This document shows positions 56,151-64,000 of a stretch of DNA of 64,000 nucleotides, in pieces. The notes below the pieces were generated by a model. That model saw only the letters and a list, made by a program, of their open reading frames with translations. It had not been told where the DNA came from and ran no database searches. The stretch covers positions 736,038-800,037 of the forward strand of contig NZ_AP026695.1 of assembly GCF_025998175.1 (NCBI RefSeq). Reading direction: 5' to 3'. Each line of letters starts with the position of its first letter. The stretch's first letter is position 1. The position numbers were made by a program, and so were the translations under genes. This DNA comes from Nitrosopumilus zosterae (GTDB lineage: Archaea > Thermoproteota > Nitrososphaeria > Nitrososphaerales > Nitrosopumilaceae).

Positions 56151-58820
56151 TTATTTTTTCTTTGATTTTGTCTTTTTTGGCTGCTCAATTGCAGCTTGTG
56201 CAGCTGCTACAATTGCAATGGGAATTCTATGTGGAGAAGCACTTACATAACTTAATCCTGCACCGTGACAGAATTTGATGGAATTTGGGTCTCCTCCGTG
56301 CTCTCCACAAATTCCAATTTCCATGTTTGGTCTTATTCCACGTCCACCTGCAATGCCTATTTTGATTAGACTTCCAACACCATTGACATCAATTGATTGG
56401 AATGGATTTCTTTCTAAAATCTCCTTTTCAATATACTCTGGGAGGAATTTTCCTTCAACATCTTCCCTACTAAAACTGAATGTCCCTTGAGTTAAATCAT
56501 TGGTACCAAAACTAAAGAATTCTGCAGTACTTGCAAGTTCATTGGCAGTAAGTGCTGCTCTTACCACTTCTATCATTGTTCCAAAATTAATTTTTAATTT
56601 CATTTTGTGTTTTGTCTCCATCTCTTTTTTGATGGAATCATAAATTTTCTTTATGTGATTTAATTCTGCAATACTGCTTATTTGTGGAATCATAATTTGA
56701 GGATGGGCTTTGACTTTTTTCTTTGTTAACTCAACTAATGCTTCAAATACTGCACGAATCTGCATTTCATAAATTTCTGGATATGTGATTCCAACTCTGA
56801 CTCCTCTGTGACCCATCATTGGATTGACTTCTGCTAACTCTCTTGCTCTCTTTAGAACTGTTTTTGCTTTGTTGAGTTCTTCAGTTGCGTTTTGTAATTC
56901 CAACTTGCGAATTTTTTCCGCAAGTTCTTCAGGATTTGGTAAGAATTCATGTAGCGGAGGATCTAGTAATCTGATTGTAACTTCATATCCTTCCATTGCT
57001 TGAAGAATTTCAATAAAATCGCTCTTTTGCAATTGACCTAATTTTGTTAGAATTTTGTTTCTCTCTTCAATGTTTTCAGCCATTATCATCTCTACAAACA
57101 GATTGATTCTATCACTTCCATTGAACATTCTTTCTGTTCTGCATAGTCCGATACCCTGACCTCCAAATTCTCTTGCAAGTTTTGCCCCTTCAGGAGTGTC
57201 TGCATTTGCTCTGATTCCAATTTTTTTTGCTTTTTGAGCCCATTCTAGGACTTGTTTAAACTCTGACGTGACTTTGGGTTCGATTGTGGGGATGTCTCCA
57301 ATGTATACACTTCCTGTACTCCCATCAATTGTAATTACCTCTCCTTCTCGAACTACTTTTCCGTCTACACTACATTGTTTGTTCTCAAGATCAATTTTCA
57401 AATCAGAACACCCTACGATACATGGTTTGCCCATGCCTCTGGCAACTACTGCAGCATGAGATGTTTTGCCACCCCTGCTAGTTAGAATTCCTACTGATTC
57501 AAAGAATGCAGGTACGTCTTCAGGTTTTGTTTCTTCCCTGATTAGAATAACTTTGGCCCCATTTTCTCCCATTGCAGTTGCTCTTTTAACATCAAGTACT
57601 GCAATTCCGCTGGCAGCTCCTGGTGATGCTGCAATCCCTTTTGCCAATTGGGTATGATTTTTAATTTCCTTTGGATCAATTCTTTTGTGTAGTAATTGTT
57701 CTAGCTGTTCAGCTTGAAGTCTGGTAATTGCTCTGTTTTTGTCAATTAATTTCTCTTTTACCATGTCTACTGAGGTCTTGATCATTCCTGATGCATTCAT
57801 TTTTGCGTTTCTTGTTTGCAGCAAATAGAATTTTCCCTGCTCAATTGTAAACTCTATATCTTGAGGTTCTTTGTAATGTTTTTCTAACCTTTCACATGTT
57901 TTTGTTAATTGTTTGTATGATTCTGGAAGATCTTTTTTCATTTCATTAACTTGCTTTCCTGTTCTTACTCCAGCTACTACATCTTCCCCTTGTGCATTAA
58001 TCAGATATTCTCCATAAATTTGACGTGAACCATCTCCTGGGTTTCTCGTAAATACAACACCCGTAGCACAGTCATTTCCCATGTTTCCAAATGCCATTGA
58101 TACGATGTTTACTGCAGTTCCATCTGCAATGTCTTTTGTAATGTTGTTTTTCTCTCTGTACACAATTGCCCTTTCTCCCATCCAGCTTCCAAATACTGCT
58201 TTGATTGCAAGCTCTACTTGTTCAGTTGGGTCTGTTGGAAATTTCCTTCCTGTGTGTTTATCGCAAATTTGTTTATATTGCTCTACTACTTCTCTTAGTG
58301 ATTCTTCATTCAAATCGCTATCCACTTGAACATTCTGTTTTTTCTTTGCTGCATTTAAGACATCATCAAATTTCTTATCGTCTACTCCAAACACTACTTT
58401 GCCAAATAATTGGATGAATCTCCTGTATGAATCCCATGCAAATCTTGGATTTTGACTTTTTTCTTCTAGTCCCAAAACTGTCTGATCATTTAATCCCAAA
58501 TTCAGTATTGTATCCATCATTCCAGGCATGGAAATTGCTGCTCCTGATCTGACAGAAACTAGTAATGGGTTTGTTTTAGAATTCCATTTTTTGCCTGTTC
58601 TTTTTTCAATTTTTGCAATATTCTTTTTAACGTCTACCATGAGTGTTTTTGGTAATTTTTTATTATTTTCATAGTATTTTCTACAAACTTCAGTAGTAAT
58701 TGTAAACCCTGGAGGAACTGGTAGTTTTAATTTGGTCATTTCACATAGGCCTGCTCCTTTGCCACCTAGTAGTTTCTTATTTTTGCCGTCTCCTTCATCA
58801 TAAAAATAAACTTGTTTCAT
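56151..58820 (-). CDS. ppdK: Pyruvate, phosphate dikinase
   Basis: 889 residues, full length. N-terminal ATP-grasp (GAGLCEMTKLKLPVPPGF, FTRNPGDGSRQIYGEYL), the phosphohistidine domain with catalytic histidine in GGKTSHAAVVARGMGKPCIV, and the C-terminal TIM barrel (FFSFGTNDLTQ, GICGEHGGDP). It makes phosphoenolpyruvate from pyruvate, ATP and phosphate, the first committed step of gluconeogenesis after carbon fixation. Followed 33 bases later by tpiA. Confidence 0.97.
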   Translation of the reverse strand: MKQVYFYDEGDGKNKKLLGGKGAGLCEMTKLKLPVPPGFTITTEVCRKYYENNKKLPKTLMVDVKKNIAKIEKRTGKKWNSKTNPLLVSVRSGAAISMPGMMDTILNLGLNDQTVLGLEEKSQNPRFAWDSYRRFIQLFGKVVFGVDDKKFDDVLNAAKKKQNVQVDSDLNEESLREVVEQYKQICDKHTGRKFPTDPTEQVELAIKAVFGSWMGERAIVYREKNNITKDIADGTAVNIVSMAFGNMGNDCATGVVFTRNPGDGSRQIYGEYLINAQGEDVVAGVRTGKQVNEMKKDLPESYKQLTKTCERLEKHYKEPQDIEFTIEQGKFYLLQTRNAKMNASGMIKTSVDMVKEKLIDKNRAITRLQAEQLEQLLHKRIDPKEIKNHTQLAKGIAASPGAASGIAVLDVKRATAMGENGAKVILIREETKPEDVPAFFESVGILTSRGGKTSHAAVVARGMGKPCIVGCSDLKIDLENKQCSVDGKVVREGEVITIDGSTGSVYIGDIPTIEPKVTSEFKQVLEWAQKAKKIGIRANADTPEGAKLAREFGGQGIGLCRTERMFNGSDRINLFVEMIMAENIEERNKILTKLGQLQKSDFIEILQAMEGYEVTIRLLDPPLHEFLPNPEELAEKIRKLELQNATEELNKAKTVLKRARELAEVNPMMGHRGVRVGITYPEIYEMQIRAVFEALVELTKKKVKAHPQIMIPQISSIAELNHIKKIYDSIKKEMETKHKMKLKINFGTMIEVVRAALTANELASTAEFFSFGTNDLTQGTFSFSREDVEGKFLPEYIEKEILERNPFQSIDVNGVGSLIKIGIAGGRGIRPNMEIGICGEHGGDPNSIKFCHGAGLSYVSASPHRIPIAIVAAAQAAIEQPKKTKSKKK

Positions 58821-58853
58821 TTTTTACGATTAACCAATCCAAAAAAGGGGGTA

Positions 58854-59510
58854 TTAAACCATTGACTTGGCAAATTCAGACATTATGCTGTCCCAATTTT
58901 TTGATTTCACTATTCCGCTTGCAACAAGAATTCCTTTGGAACCTAACTCAATTGCTTTTGAGACATCTTCTCCAGAAACTATTCCTGCCCCACAAAGCAG
59001 TTCGGTATTGTTTTTTGCATTTTTTACAGCTTCAGCAGCCTTTGAGATTAAACCTGGTTTTTCTTTTGATACTGCCTTTCCTGATCCGATTAACTCTGGT
59101 GGTTCTATTGCAATATAGTCTGGATTCAATTTAACATATTTTTTTACTTCTGCAATATCTTTTACACAAAGCACTGATGTCATTTTCAATTCTTTTAATT
59201 TTGAAATTAATTTTTCAATCTCTTTACTGGAGATTCTATGTTCGCTGTGATTAATCAGTGAACCTTTTACTTTGGACATTTTTAGCAACTCTGGAATAAC
59301 AAATCCTGTTGTGCTTCCGATTTTTGAGTCGTCTATGTGCTGGGCAAAAATTGGAATTGTACTCTTTGCAACCAATCCGATTAAATGTTGTGGTGGTGCG
59401 ATTGCAATTTTAATTTTGTATTTTTTAGAAATTTTTTCAGCGGTTTTTACAAATTTTATTATCTTATCTCCTGAAATCTCTTCATAGTTTTTACAATTAA
59501 TAACAAACAT
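58854..59510 (-). CDS. tpiA: Triosephosphate isomerase, archaeal short type
   Basis: 218 residues, the short archaeal form. INHSEHR carries the catalytic histidine, AIEPPELIGSG the catalytic glutamate region, LLCGAGIVSGEDVSKAIELG the phosphate-binding loop. Interconverts GAP and DHAP. Read after SemiSWEET and before ppdK on the minus strand. Confidence 0.96.
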   Translation of the reverse strand: MFVINCKNYEEISGDKIIKFVKTAEKISKKYKIKIAIAPPQHLIGLVAKSTIPIFAQHIDDSKIGSTTGFVIPELLKMSKVKGSLINHSEHRISSKEIEKLISKLKELKMTSVLCVKDIAEVKKYVKLNPDYIAIEPPELIGSGKAVSKEKPGLISKAAEAVKNAKNNTELLCGAGIVSGEDVSKAIELGSKGILVASGIVKSKNWDSIMSEFAKSMV

Positions 59511-59548
59511 CTTTCTGTGAATTTTTTTGTATTCTATTTAATCCTTGA

Positions 59549-59839
59549 TTAGATTTGATTTGTTTTTGATAGTCTGTCGTAGTTTCTCTTCATTGCCAAA
59601 ACTATCATCATTAGAACAATTGCTGTGATATTTGTGCCTATGATAAATACGTCTGACACAATAACTCCGTAAATTAACCACAAAATTGCTCCTGCGGAAA
59701 TGAATATCATTAAAAATTTCGAGATGTCTTTTAGGCTTTTTGTCTTGTATCCTTTGTAAATCTGTTCTATCCATCCGGTAAGAATCAAAATTCCTGCGGA
59801 TATTCCTAGGATGGTGAGAAGCATTCCGTCAATTTCCAT
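59549..59839 (-). CDS. SemiSWEET-type small transporter
   Basis: 96 residues with three membrane helices, the half-size MtN3/PQ-loop unit. GWIEQIYKGYKTKSLKDISK corresponds to the PQ-loop segment after helix 1. It should dimerise to form a pore for sugars or other small solutes. Reads toward tpiA. Substrate unknown. Confidence 0.85.
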   Translation of the reverse strand: MEIDGMLLTILGISAGILILTGWIEQIYKGYKTKSLKDISKFLMIFISAGAILWLIYGVIVSDVFIIGTNITAIVLMMIVLAMKRNYDRLSKTNQI

Positions 59840-59842
59840 TTT

Positions 59843-62401
59843 TTAACTCCAAAAAAATTCATCTAATCCTGTTTGTTTTGGTTTTCCCAAAATTGTATCA
59901 AAATCCAAGTTCATAGATGATGTTATCTGTTCTAACGTTGCTTCCATGAATTCCATGTATTTTTTTGAATCAATCTCTTCTTTTTTTGCCATCTCAACTG
60001 GTTTTACACCTGGCTTGTTTAGGATTTTAATATATGAAATTCTGTCGCCTTTTCTTATCTCTCTGATTGTCTCTAGTTGTTTGGCTGCTCTAATGTGTTG
60101 AGGAATAGTTTTTGTGTATTCTGATGGCGCTTTGCTAAGCATTACATTAAACGTCAAATCTTCTAGCGGGATTTCCTTTGCTTCTACTTTTTTTCCACAT
60201 GTTGATATTTTTTCTGAAATCTGTTGTTTTGCTTTTACAAAATCTTCTACTGATTGAACTTTGGATAAAACATCTAATAATTCATAAAATAACTTTCTGA
60301 TGAATGGCGGTGTGTGTGACTTTTTTCCTGTTAGTCCTTTGACATCTACATTTCCATCCTTTGTAACTCCTAGATAATTTTTCTTTCTATTGCTTAATAC
60401 ACAATATCGATATGTTTTGTCTATCTCTAGATCTACCCCATGATCTTTTTTTGCTTGCTCTATTACTGTTTGAATCTGCTCTTTAGTTGGTTTTTTGATA
60501 AACAGCGAATCTGTATCTCCGTAGAGTACTTCTATTCCTACGCCTTCACATTTTTTAATTGTCTCTAAAATGGTGTGTCTTCCTATTGCTGTTGTAGCTT
60601 CTGCTACTGGCAGAAAATATAGTGGAAAAATCTCTGCCCCCATTACCCCATAACTGGCGTTTAAAATTACCTTGAGTGCTTGACTGACTACTGTATATTG
60701 CTGTCTTTGCTCATCAGTTAAGGTCTCTTTTTTTGATAGGCTTTTGTAATAGTTTACTCTCAAATCCCTTAATGACCCGATGATCATTGATGTCAGCCCG
60801 TTTCTCTTAGAACACGTCCAATGATTTGTTTGCTCTATGATGTTTTTCTTACATTCTTCATGTGAGCATCTCACTGTCTCATATGACAGATTTCTTACTT
60901 TGATAATACTTGGATATAGACTGGCAAAATCCATCACCACCACATCAAAATGAATTCCTTCTTTTGGTTCTACTACTAGGCCTCCTCTGTATTTCTTATC
61001 TTTTATTACTGCATCAGATAGCACTCCTTCTGATCTTCTTTGCAACTCCTCTCTTTTTGGAATCAGACAATTTCTTCGTCTATGCTCATAGTATAACAAA
61101 CTTCTAATCCATTGAGATACTCCCATTCTTGCAATGTCGTCGATTGGCATTCTACCAATTCTTGCAATGATTACAAGTAGATTCATCAGTAAATCGTTGT
61201 TGAAGCTTGTAAGTTCAAATGTTAACAGTGCATCATTGTAGCAATAATTTGCAGTCTGGTATAGTGATAATTGATCCAACTCTAATCCATAATCTATTTT
61301 CTCTTTTCCAAGTAGTGCCTTTGACACACTATTTAGTGAAAAATTAGTGTATTTTTGGCTAAATGCATAAATTTGAAATGAACGATTTGAGAGAGTCCTA
61401 TACAAATCGAGATGAACTCCTTCTCTTAGTGTTGCAGAATCTCGCATCATGTAAAAAGGATTTTCAGAATTTTTTATGCCCAGTCTTTCTGCCCTGTTGT
61501 ATAGATACGGTAAGTCAAATTCATCTCCATTATACGTTACTACAAATGGAAATTCTCTGATAATTTGAAAAGCATCCTGTATCATTTCTTTTTCTTTATC
61601 TGAATCATAAAATGTGATCTTGACGTTTTGGTCTAATTCGTTTTTTCCTTCCTCTGTGTCTTCTGTGCGGAGAACAAAAATCTGATCAAATCCATCTGAA
61701 CCCTTCATTCCAATTGCAGTTACTTTTTTCTCTGCGATTTTTGGATCTGGGATTCTTCCAATCTCAGCTTCTACCTCTATGTCTAAACTGAGTCTTTTTA
61801 TTTTTGGGATTGGTTGATTTAGTAAATCTGCCCATTCTGTAATGTATTTTTTGAATTCTTCTGAATCGGCCATACTTTCACTGTCTACTTTATCCCAAAG
61901 CAAACTTTTTAGAGCAATTTTTACTTCATCAGAAATTTCTAAATCATGTGGTTTTAGTTTTTTATCTACTACTTCATAATATTTGCCAACAATTAACTTT
62001 CTGTCATATAGGTAATTTTCATAATATTTGATGTCTGACTCCCATGTCTCAATAATGTTTCTGATACTTTTGTCTCCTGTAGTTCCACCAATTGCTAATG
62101 GATCTGCAACTGTAATTTTTGACATATTGATTTCTTTATCTGTTATTAGATCATGTCGCTGAACAGTCTTGATTTCAATAACGTCTTCTCTTTCTTGAAG
62201 AAAGTCTAACTCATCTGGAGCTAATCGTGAATAGCAGTATGGTTTATGCCCTGTCTCGTCCTTCCATAAAATTAATTTTTGCGACTCTGGATTGTAGAAT
62301 TTTAAAATTGCTGATTTTGAATTATTGTCATATGTTGCAGATACTAACATAGATGGAGACATTGATTCAACCTCATCGGTCTTTGTAACATTTACTTGCA
62401 T
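59843..62401 (-). CDS. polB: Family B DNA polymerase
   Basis: 852 residues. Exonuclease motif I SLDIEVEAEIG, YNGDEFDLPYL for Exo II, YCYNDALLTFELT for Exo III; polymerase motifs DFASLYPSIIK (A), LNASYGVMGA (B) and YGDTDSLF (C). The catalytic aspartates are intact. C-terminal end LDEFFWS may interact with PCNA (QTGLDEFF is a PIP-like motif). The gene follows the dCMP deaminase gene with a 4-base spacing and probably shares its transcript. Confidence 0.97.
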   Translation of the reverse strand: MQVNVTKTDEVESMSPSMLVSATYDNNSKSAILKFYNPESQKLILWKDETGHKPYCYSRLAPDELDFLQEREDVIEIKTVQRHDLITDKEINMSKITVADPLAIGGTTGDKSIRNIIETWESDIKYYENYLYDRKLIVGKYYEVVDKKLKPHDLEISDEVKIALKSLLWDKVDSESMADSEEFKKYITEWADLLNQPIPKIKRLSLDIEVEAEIGRIPDPKIAEKKVTAIGMKGSDGFDQIFVLRTEDTEEGKNELDQNVKITFYDSDKEKEMIQDAFQIIREFPFVVTYNGDEFDLPYLYNRAERLGIKNSENPFYMMRDSATLREGVHLDLYRTLSNRSFQIYAFSQKYTNFSLNSVSKALLGKEKIDYGLELDQLSLYQTANYCYNDALLTFELTSFNNDLLMNLLVIIARIGRMPIDDIARMGVSQWIRSLLYYEHRRRNCLIPKREELQRRSEGVLSDAVIKDKKYRGGLVVEPKEGIHFDVVVMDFASLYPSIIKVRNLSYETVRCSHEECKKNIIEQTNHWTCSKRNGLTSMIIGSLRDLRVNYYKSLSKKETLTDEQRQQYTVVSQALKVILNASYGVMGAEIFPLYFLPVAEATTAIGRHTILETIKKCEGVGIEVLYGDTDSLFIKKPTKEQIQTVIEQAKKDHGVDLEIDKTYRYCVLSNRKKNYLGVTKDGNVDVKGLTGKKSHTPPFIRKLFYELLDVLSKVQSVEDFVKAKQQISEKISTCGKKVEAKEIPLEDLTFNVMLSKAPSEYTKTIPQHIRAAKQLETIREIRKGDRISYIKILNKPGVKPVEMAKKEEIDSKKYMEFMEATLEQITSSMNLDFDTILGKPKQTGLDEFFWS

Positions 62402-62405
62402 TTTC

Positions 62406-62933
62406 TTACACAGATTTCTCGTATTTGTTTACTAGTTGGCTTGCCCATTTTACAATTTTATTTTTTTCTAGTTGAATAACTTCCACTCCTGCTTCTTTTA
62501 GTAAATCATAATCTGTTTCAGGATAGGAGTCAAGACAAACAAATTTTCTAATTCCAATAGTAATTGCCATTTTTGTGCATTCTAAACATGGAACAAACGT
62601 TGTGTATAGAACTGCCCCTTCAATGCCTGCCTCTATTCCTAAAATTGCACAATGCATTATCGCATTTGCTTCTGCATGATTGCAAAGACATCTGTCGAGT
62701 GATGCGCCCGATTCAATTTTTCCCTCCATTCTCAGTGTGCATCTTTTACATCCTCCTTCAAAACAATTTTTGATTCCAGGAGGCGTACCGTTATATCCTG
62801 TTGCTATTTGTCTGTGGTTTCTTACAATAACCGCACCAACTTGTCGTGTCATACAATTTGAACGAAGTTTTGCCAATTCTGCTTGAAGCATAAAGTATTC
62901 ATCCCATCCGGGTCTGTCAAAAGTATTATTCAC
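62406..62933 (-). CDS. Deoxycytidylate (dCMP) deaminase
   Basis: 175 residues. CNHAEANAI gives the HAE motif with zinc histidine and catalytic glutamate, and PCLECTKM the PCxxC ligands. The segment RNHRQIATGYNGTPPGIKNC is characteristic of dCMP deaminases. It supplies dUMP for dTMP synthesis. GTG start. Upstream of polB, tying nucleotide supply to replication. Confidence 0.93.
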   Translation of the reverse strand: MNNTFDRPGWDEYFMLQAELAKLRSNCMTRQVGAVIVRNHRQIATGYNGTPPGIKNCFEGGCKRCTLRMEGKIESGASLDRCLCNHAEANAIMHCAILGIEAGIEGAVLYTTFVPCLECTKMAITIGIRKFVCLDSYPETDYDLLKEAGVEVIQLEKNKIVKWASQLVNKYEKSV

Positions 62934-63057
62934 ACAAATTATGTTTAACTGCTCAATATATGGATCACGTTAACTGATGATTGATTTGCGATCAATTCTG
63001 AAATGATTCAATTCCAGCATCACAAACTTCTTTAGTCTTGTTTGGTATGTCGATTCA

Positions 63058-63246
63058 ATGGCAAGCTATTCGTCTCAAGTAAATGTCATTCACAAAAAAT
63101 TTCAAAATGCAGTCAAAAGAGCAAAGACAAAACAGGCTCTCAACAAAGCATACAGCGCACACAAAAAAGATCATGAACGCTTATTGAAAAAACATCTTCG
63201 TGAAGAGACGTTAATGATTATCAAAGCCAAGAAAAAACTGGAATGA
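63058..63246 (+). CDS. Small basic helical protein
   Basis: 62 residues, lysine-rich, one long amphipathic helix pair (KKFQNAVKRAKTKQALNKAY). No cysteine, no signal. It may bind nucleic acid or the ribosome. No family recognised. Confidence 0.55.
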   Translation: MASYSSQVNVIHKKFQNAVKRAKTKQALNKAYSAHKKDHERLLKKHLREETLMIIKAKKKLE

Positions 63247-63455
63247 TCCAGTTTTTCCAATCTTCTTTTTTCCATATCGTCCAAAAACCCGACTTTTTTT
63301 CTTAGAAAATTATGGTGTTTTATGCCTCAAAAATGGCTGAAATTACGTATGAATTGTGCCTGTGGCTTGCTCTCAAATAAACAAGAAAGTATGCAATAGC
63401 TAATACTTTACTACACGAAAGCATAAAATCAATAAATTCTGATTCTTATTTTAGA

Positions 63456-64000
63456 TTGAATCAATATCTTGAGAAAAAGTATGTGCAAAAAAATTCTATT
63501 GAAAAACGTGATTACCAAGTAAATCTTGCAAATCAAGCAATAGAGGAAAACTGTATTGTGGTTTTACCTACTGGCCTAGGAAAAACTGCGATTGCATTAC
63601 AAGTTATTGCAGAATATTTGTCAAGAGGTTCTGGTGGAATCTTGTTTCTTGCACCAACACGAGTTTTGGTAAACCAGCATTTTGAATTCCTAAAAGATAA
63701 TCTTACTCTGGATGATATTTCGTTAATTACTGGTGAAGATCCAATATCAAAAAGAACCAAACTCTGGAATAATAGCGTGATTTGCGCCACTCCTGAAATT
63801 GCACGCAATGATTTAGTTCGTGGAATCATCACTCCTGATCAATTCAGTCTGGTGATTTTTGATGAAGTACATAGAACTGCTGGTGATTATGCGTATTCTG
63901 GAATAGCCGAAAGTTTTGAAAATTCTACTGCAAGAATTCTTGGAATGACTGCAACTCTTCCTAGTGAGAAAGAAAAAGCAACAGAGATTCTAACTAAGCT
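63456..64000 (+). CDS. Hef-type helicase, N-terminal part
   Basis: The frame runs off the window end. Start set at TTG 63456; GTG at 63483 is an alternative. Superfamily 2 motifs: Q-motif region YQVNLANQAIEEN, Walker A LPTGLGKTAIAL, motif Ia LAPTRVLVNQH, motif II DEVHRTAG (DEAH-like), motif III GMTATLP. The order and spacing fit archaeal Hef/FANCM helicases, which act at stalled forks and often carry a C-terminal nuclease domain not visible here. Confidence 0.85.
   Translation, partial: MNQYLEKKYVQKNSIEKRDYQVNLANQAIEENCIVVLPTGLGKTAIALQVIAEYLSRGSGGILFLAPTRVLVNQHFEFLKDNLTLDDISLITGEDPISKRTKLWNNSVICATPEIARNDLVRGIITPDQFSLVIFDEVHRTAGDYAYSGIAESFENSTARILGMTATLPSEKEKATEILTK

Overview
The window looks like the chromosome of an ammonia-oxidising thaumarchaeon (Nitrososphaerota), most likely of the Nitrosopumilus/Nitrosarchaeum type. 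The evidence is the archaeal 16S and 23S genes (archaeal 5' end of 16S, short spacer with no tRNA, no 5S alongside), strongly AT-rich protein genes, several TFB genes plus TBP, Alba, an archaeal family-B DNA polymerase, and the parts of a methylmalonyl-CoA pathway expected of the thaumarchaeal 3-hydroxypropionate/4-hydroxybutyrate cycle. Nearly all of it reads as core chromosome. I see no insertion sequence, integrase, phage or CRISPR array. Genus and species are inference from gene content only.

Layout. 1-3.5 kb: end of a membrane-anchored surface protein, an FtsX/MacB-type permease, an unknown gene and a class III aminotransferase. 3.5-8.5 kb: rRNA operon with promoter, long processing stems and 16S-23S. 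8.5-9.3 kb: a decayed zinc-ribbon gene. 9.5-15.6 kb: PAS histidine kinase, RDD membrane protein, methyltransferase, two secreted proteins with a shared W-rich module, MsrA, UspA. 16-19.5 kb: a polyhydroxyalkanoate locus (alpha/beta hydrolase, phasin-AbrB fusion, phasin-like protein, class III synthase PhaC/PhaE). 19.5-28.3 kb: phosphoribosyltransferase, TFB, a secreted TPR metalloprotease, BirA, YchF-type GTPase, a cobalamin-type binding protein. 28.3-38.7 kb: Nre repair protein with PCNA-binding tail, DUF432-MscS pair, CysS, NadE, Rieske protein, AhcY, MetG. 38.7-48 kb: transcription island (TBP, two TFBs, Alba, HTH and RHH proteins) with a GTPase-dead EF-Tu/SelB-like protein, NadM, IlvC and the small subunit of methylmalonyl-CoA mutase. 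48-56 kb: M1 aminopeptidase, MeaB, mutase large subunit, a cluster of very small zinc-finger genes, the epimerase. 56-64 kb: PPDK, TIM, SemiSWEET, PolB, dCMP deaminase and the start of a Hef-like helicase.

How genes fit together. Mutase large and small subunits, MeaB, epimerase, a BtuF-like protein and BirA (which would biotinylate the acetyl/propionyl-CoA carboxylase) point to the carbon-fixation cycle. PPDK and TIM serve gluconeogenesis from its product, and the PHA genes would store surplus acyl-CoA. NadE and NadM serve NAD synthesis.

Most unusual points: (1) two TFB genes 5.5 kb apart in opposite orientation share long near-identical DNA blocks separated by diverged DNA, a gene-conversion pattern; (2) six tiny overlapping genes at 53.8-54.6 kb, mostly zinc fingers, plus a multiply broken relative-like gene after the rRNA operon; (3) a W-rich ~35-residue module in three different secreted proteins; (4) a phasin-like protein fused to an AbrB domain, whose downstream gene has a perfect 9-nt Shine-Dalgarno; (5) a degenerate translation GTPase; (6) many zinc-ribbon proteins of 29-53 residues.
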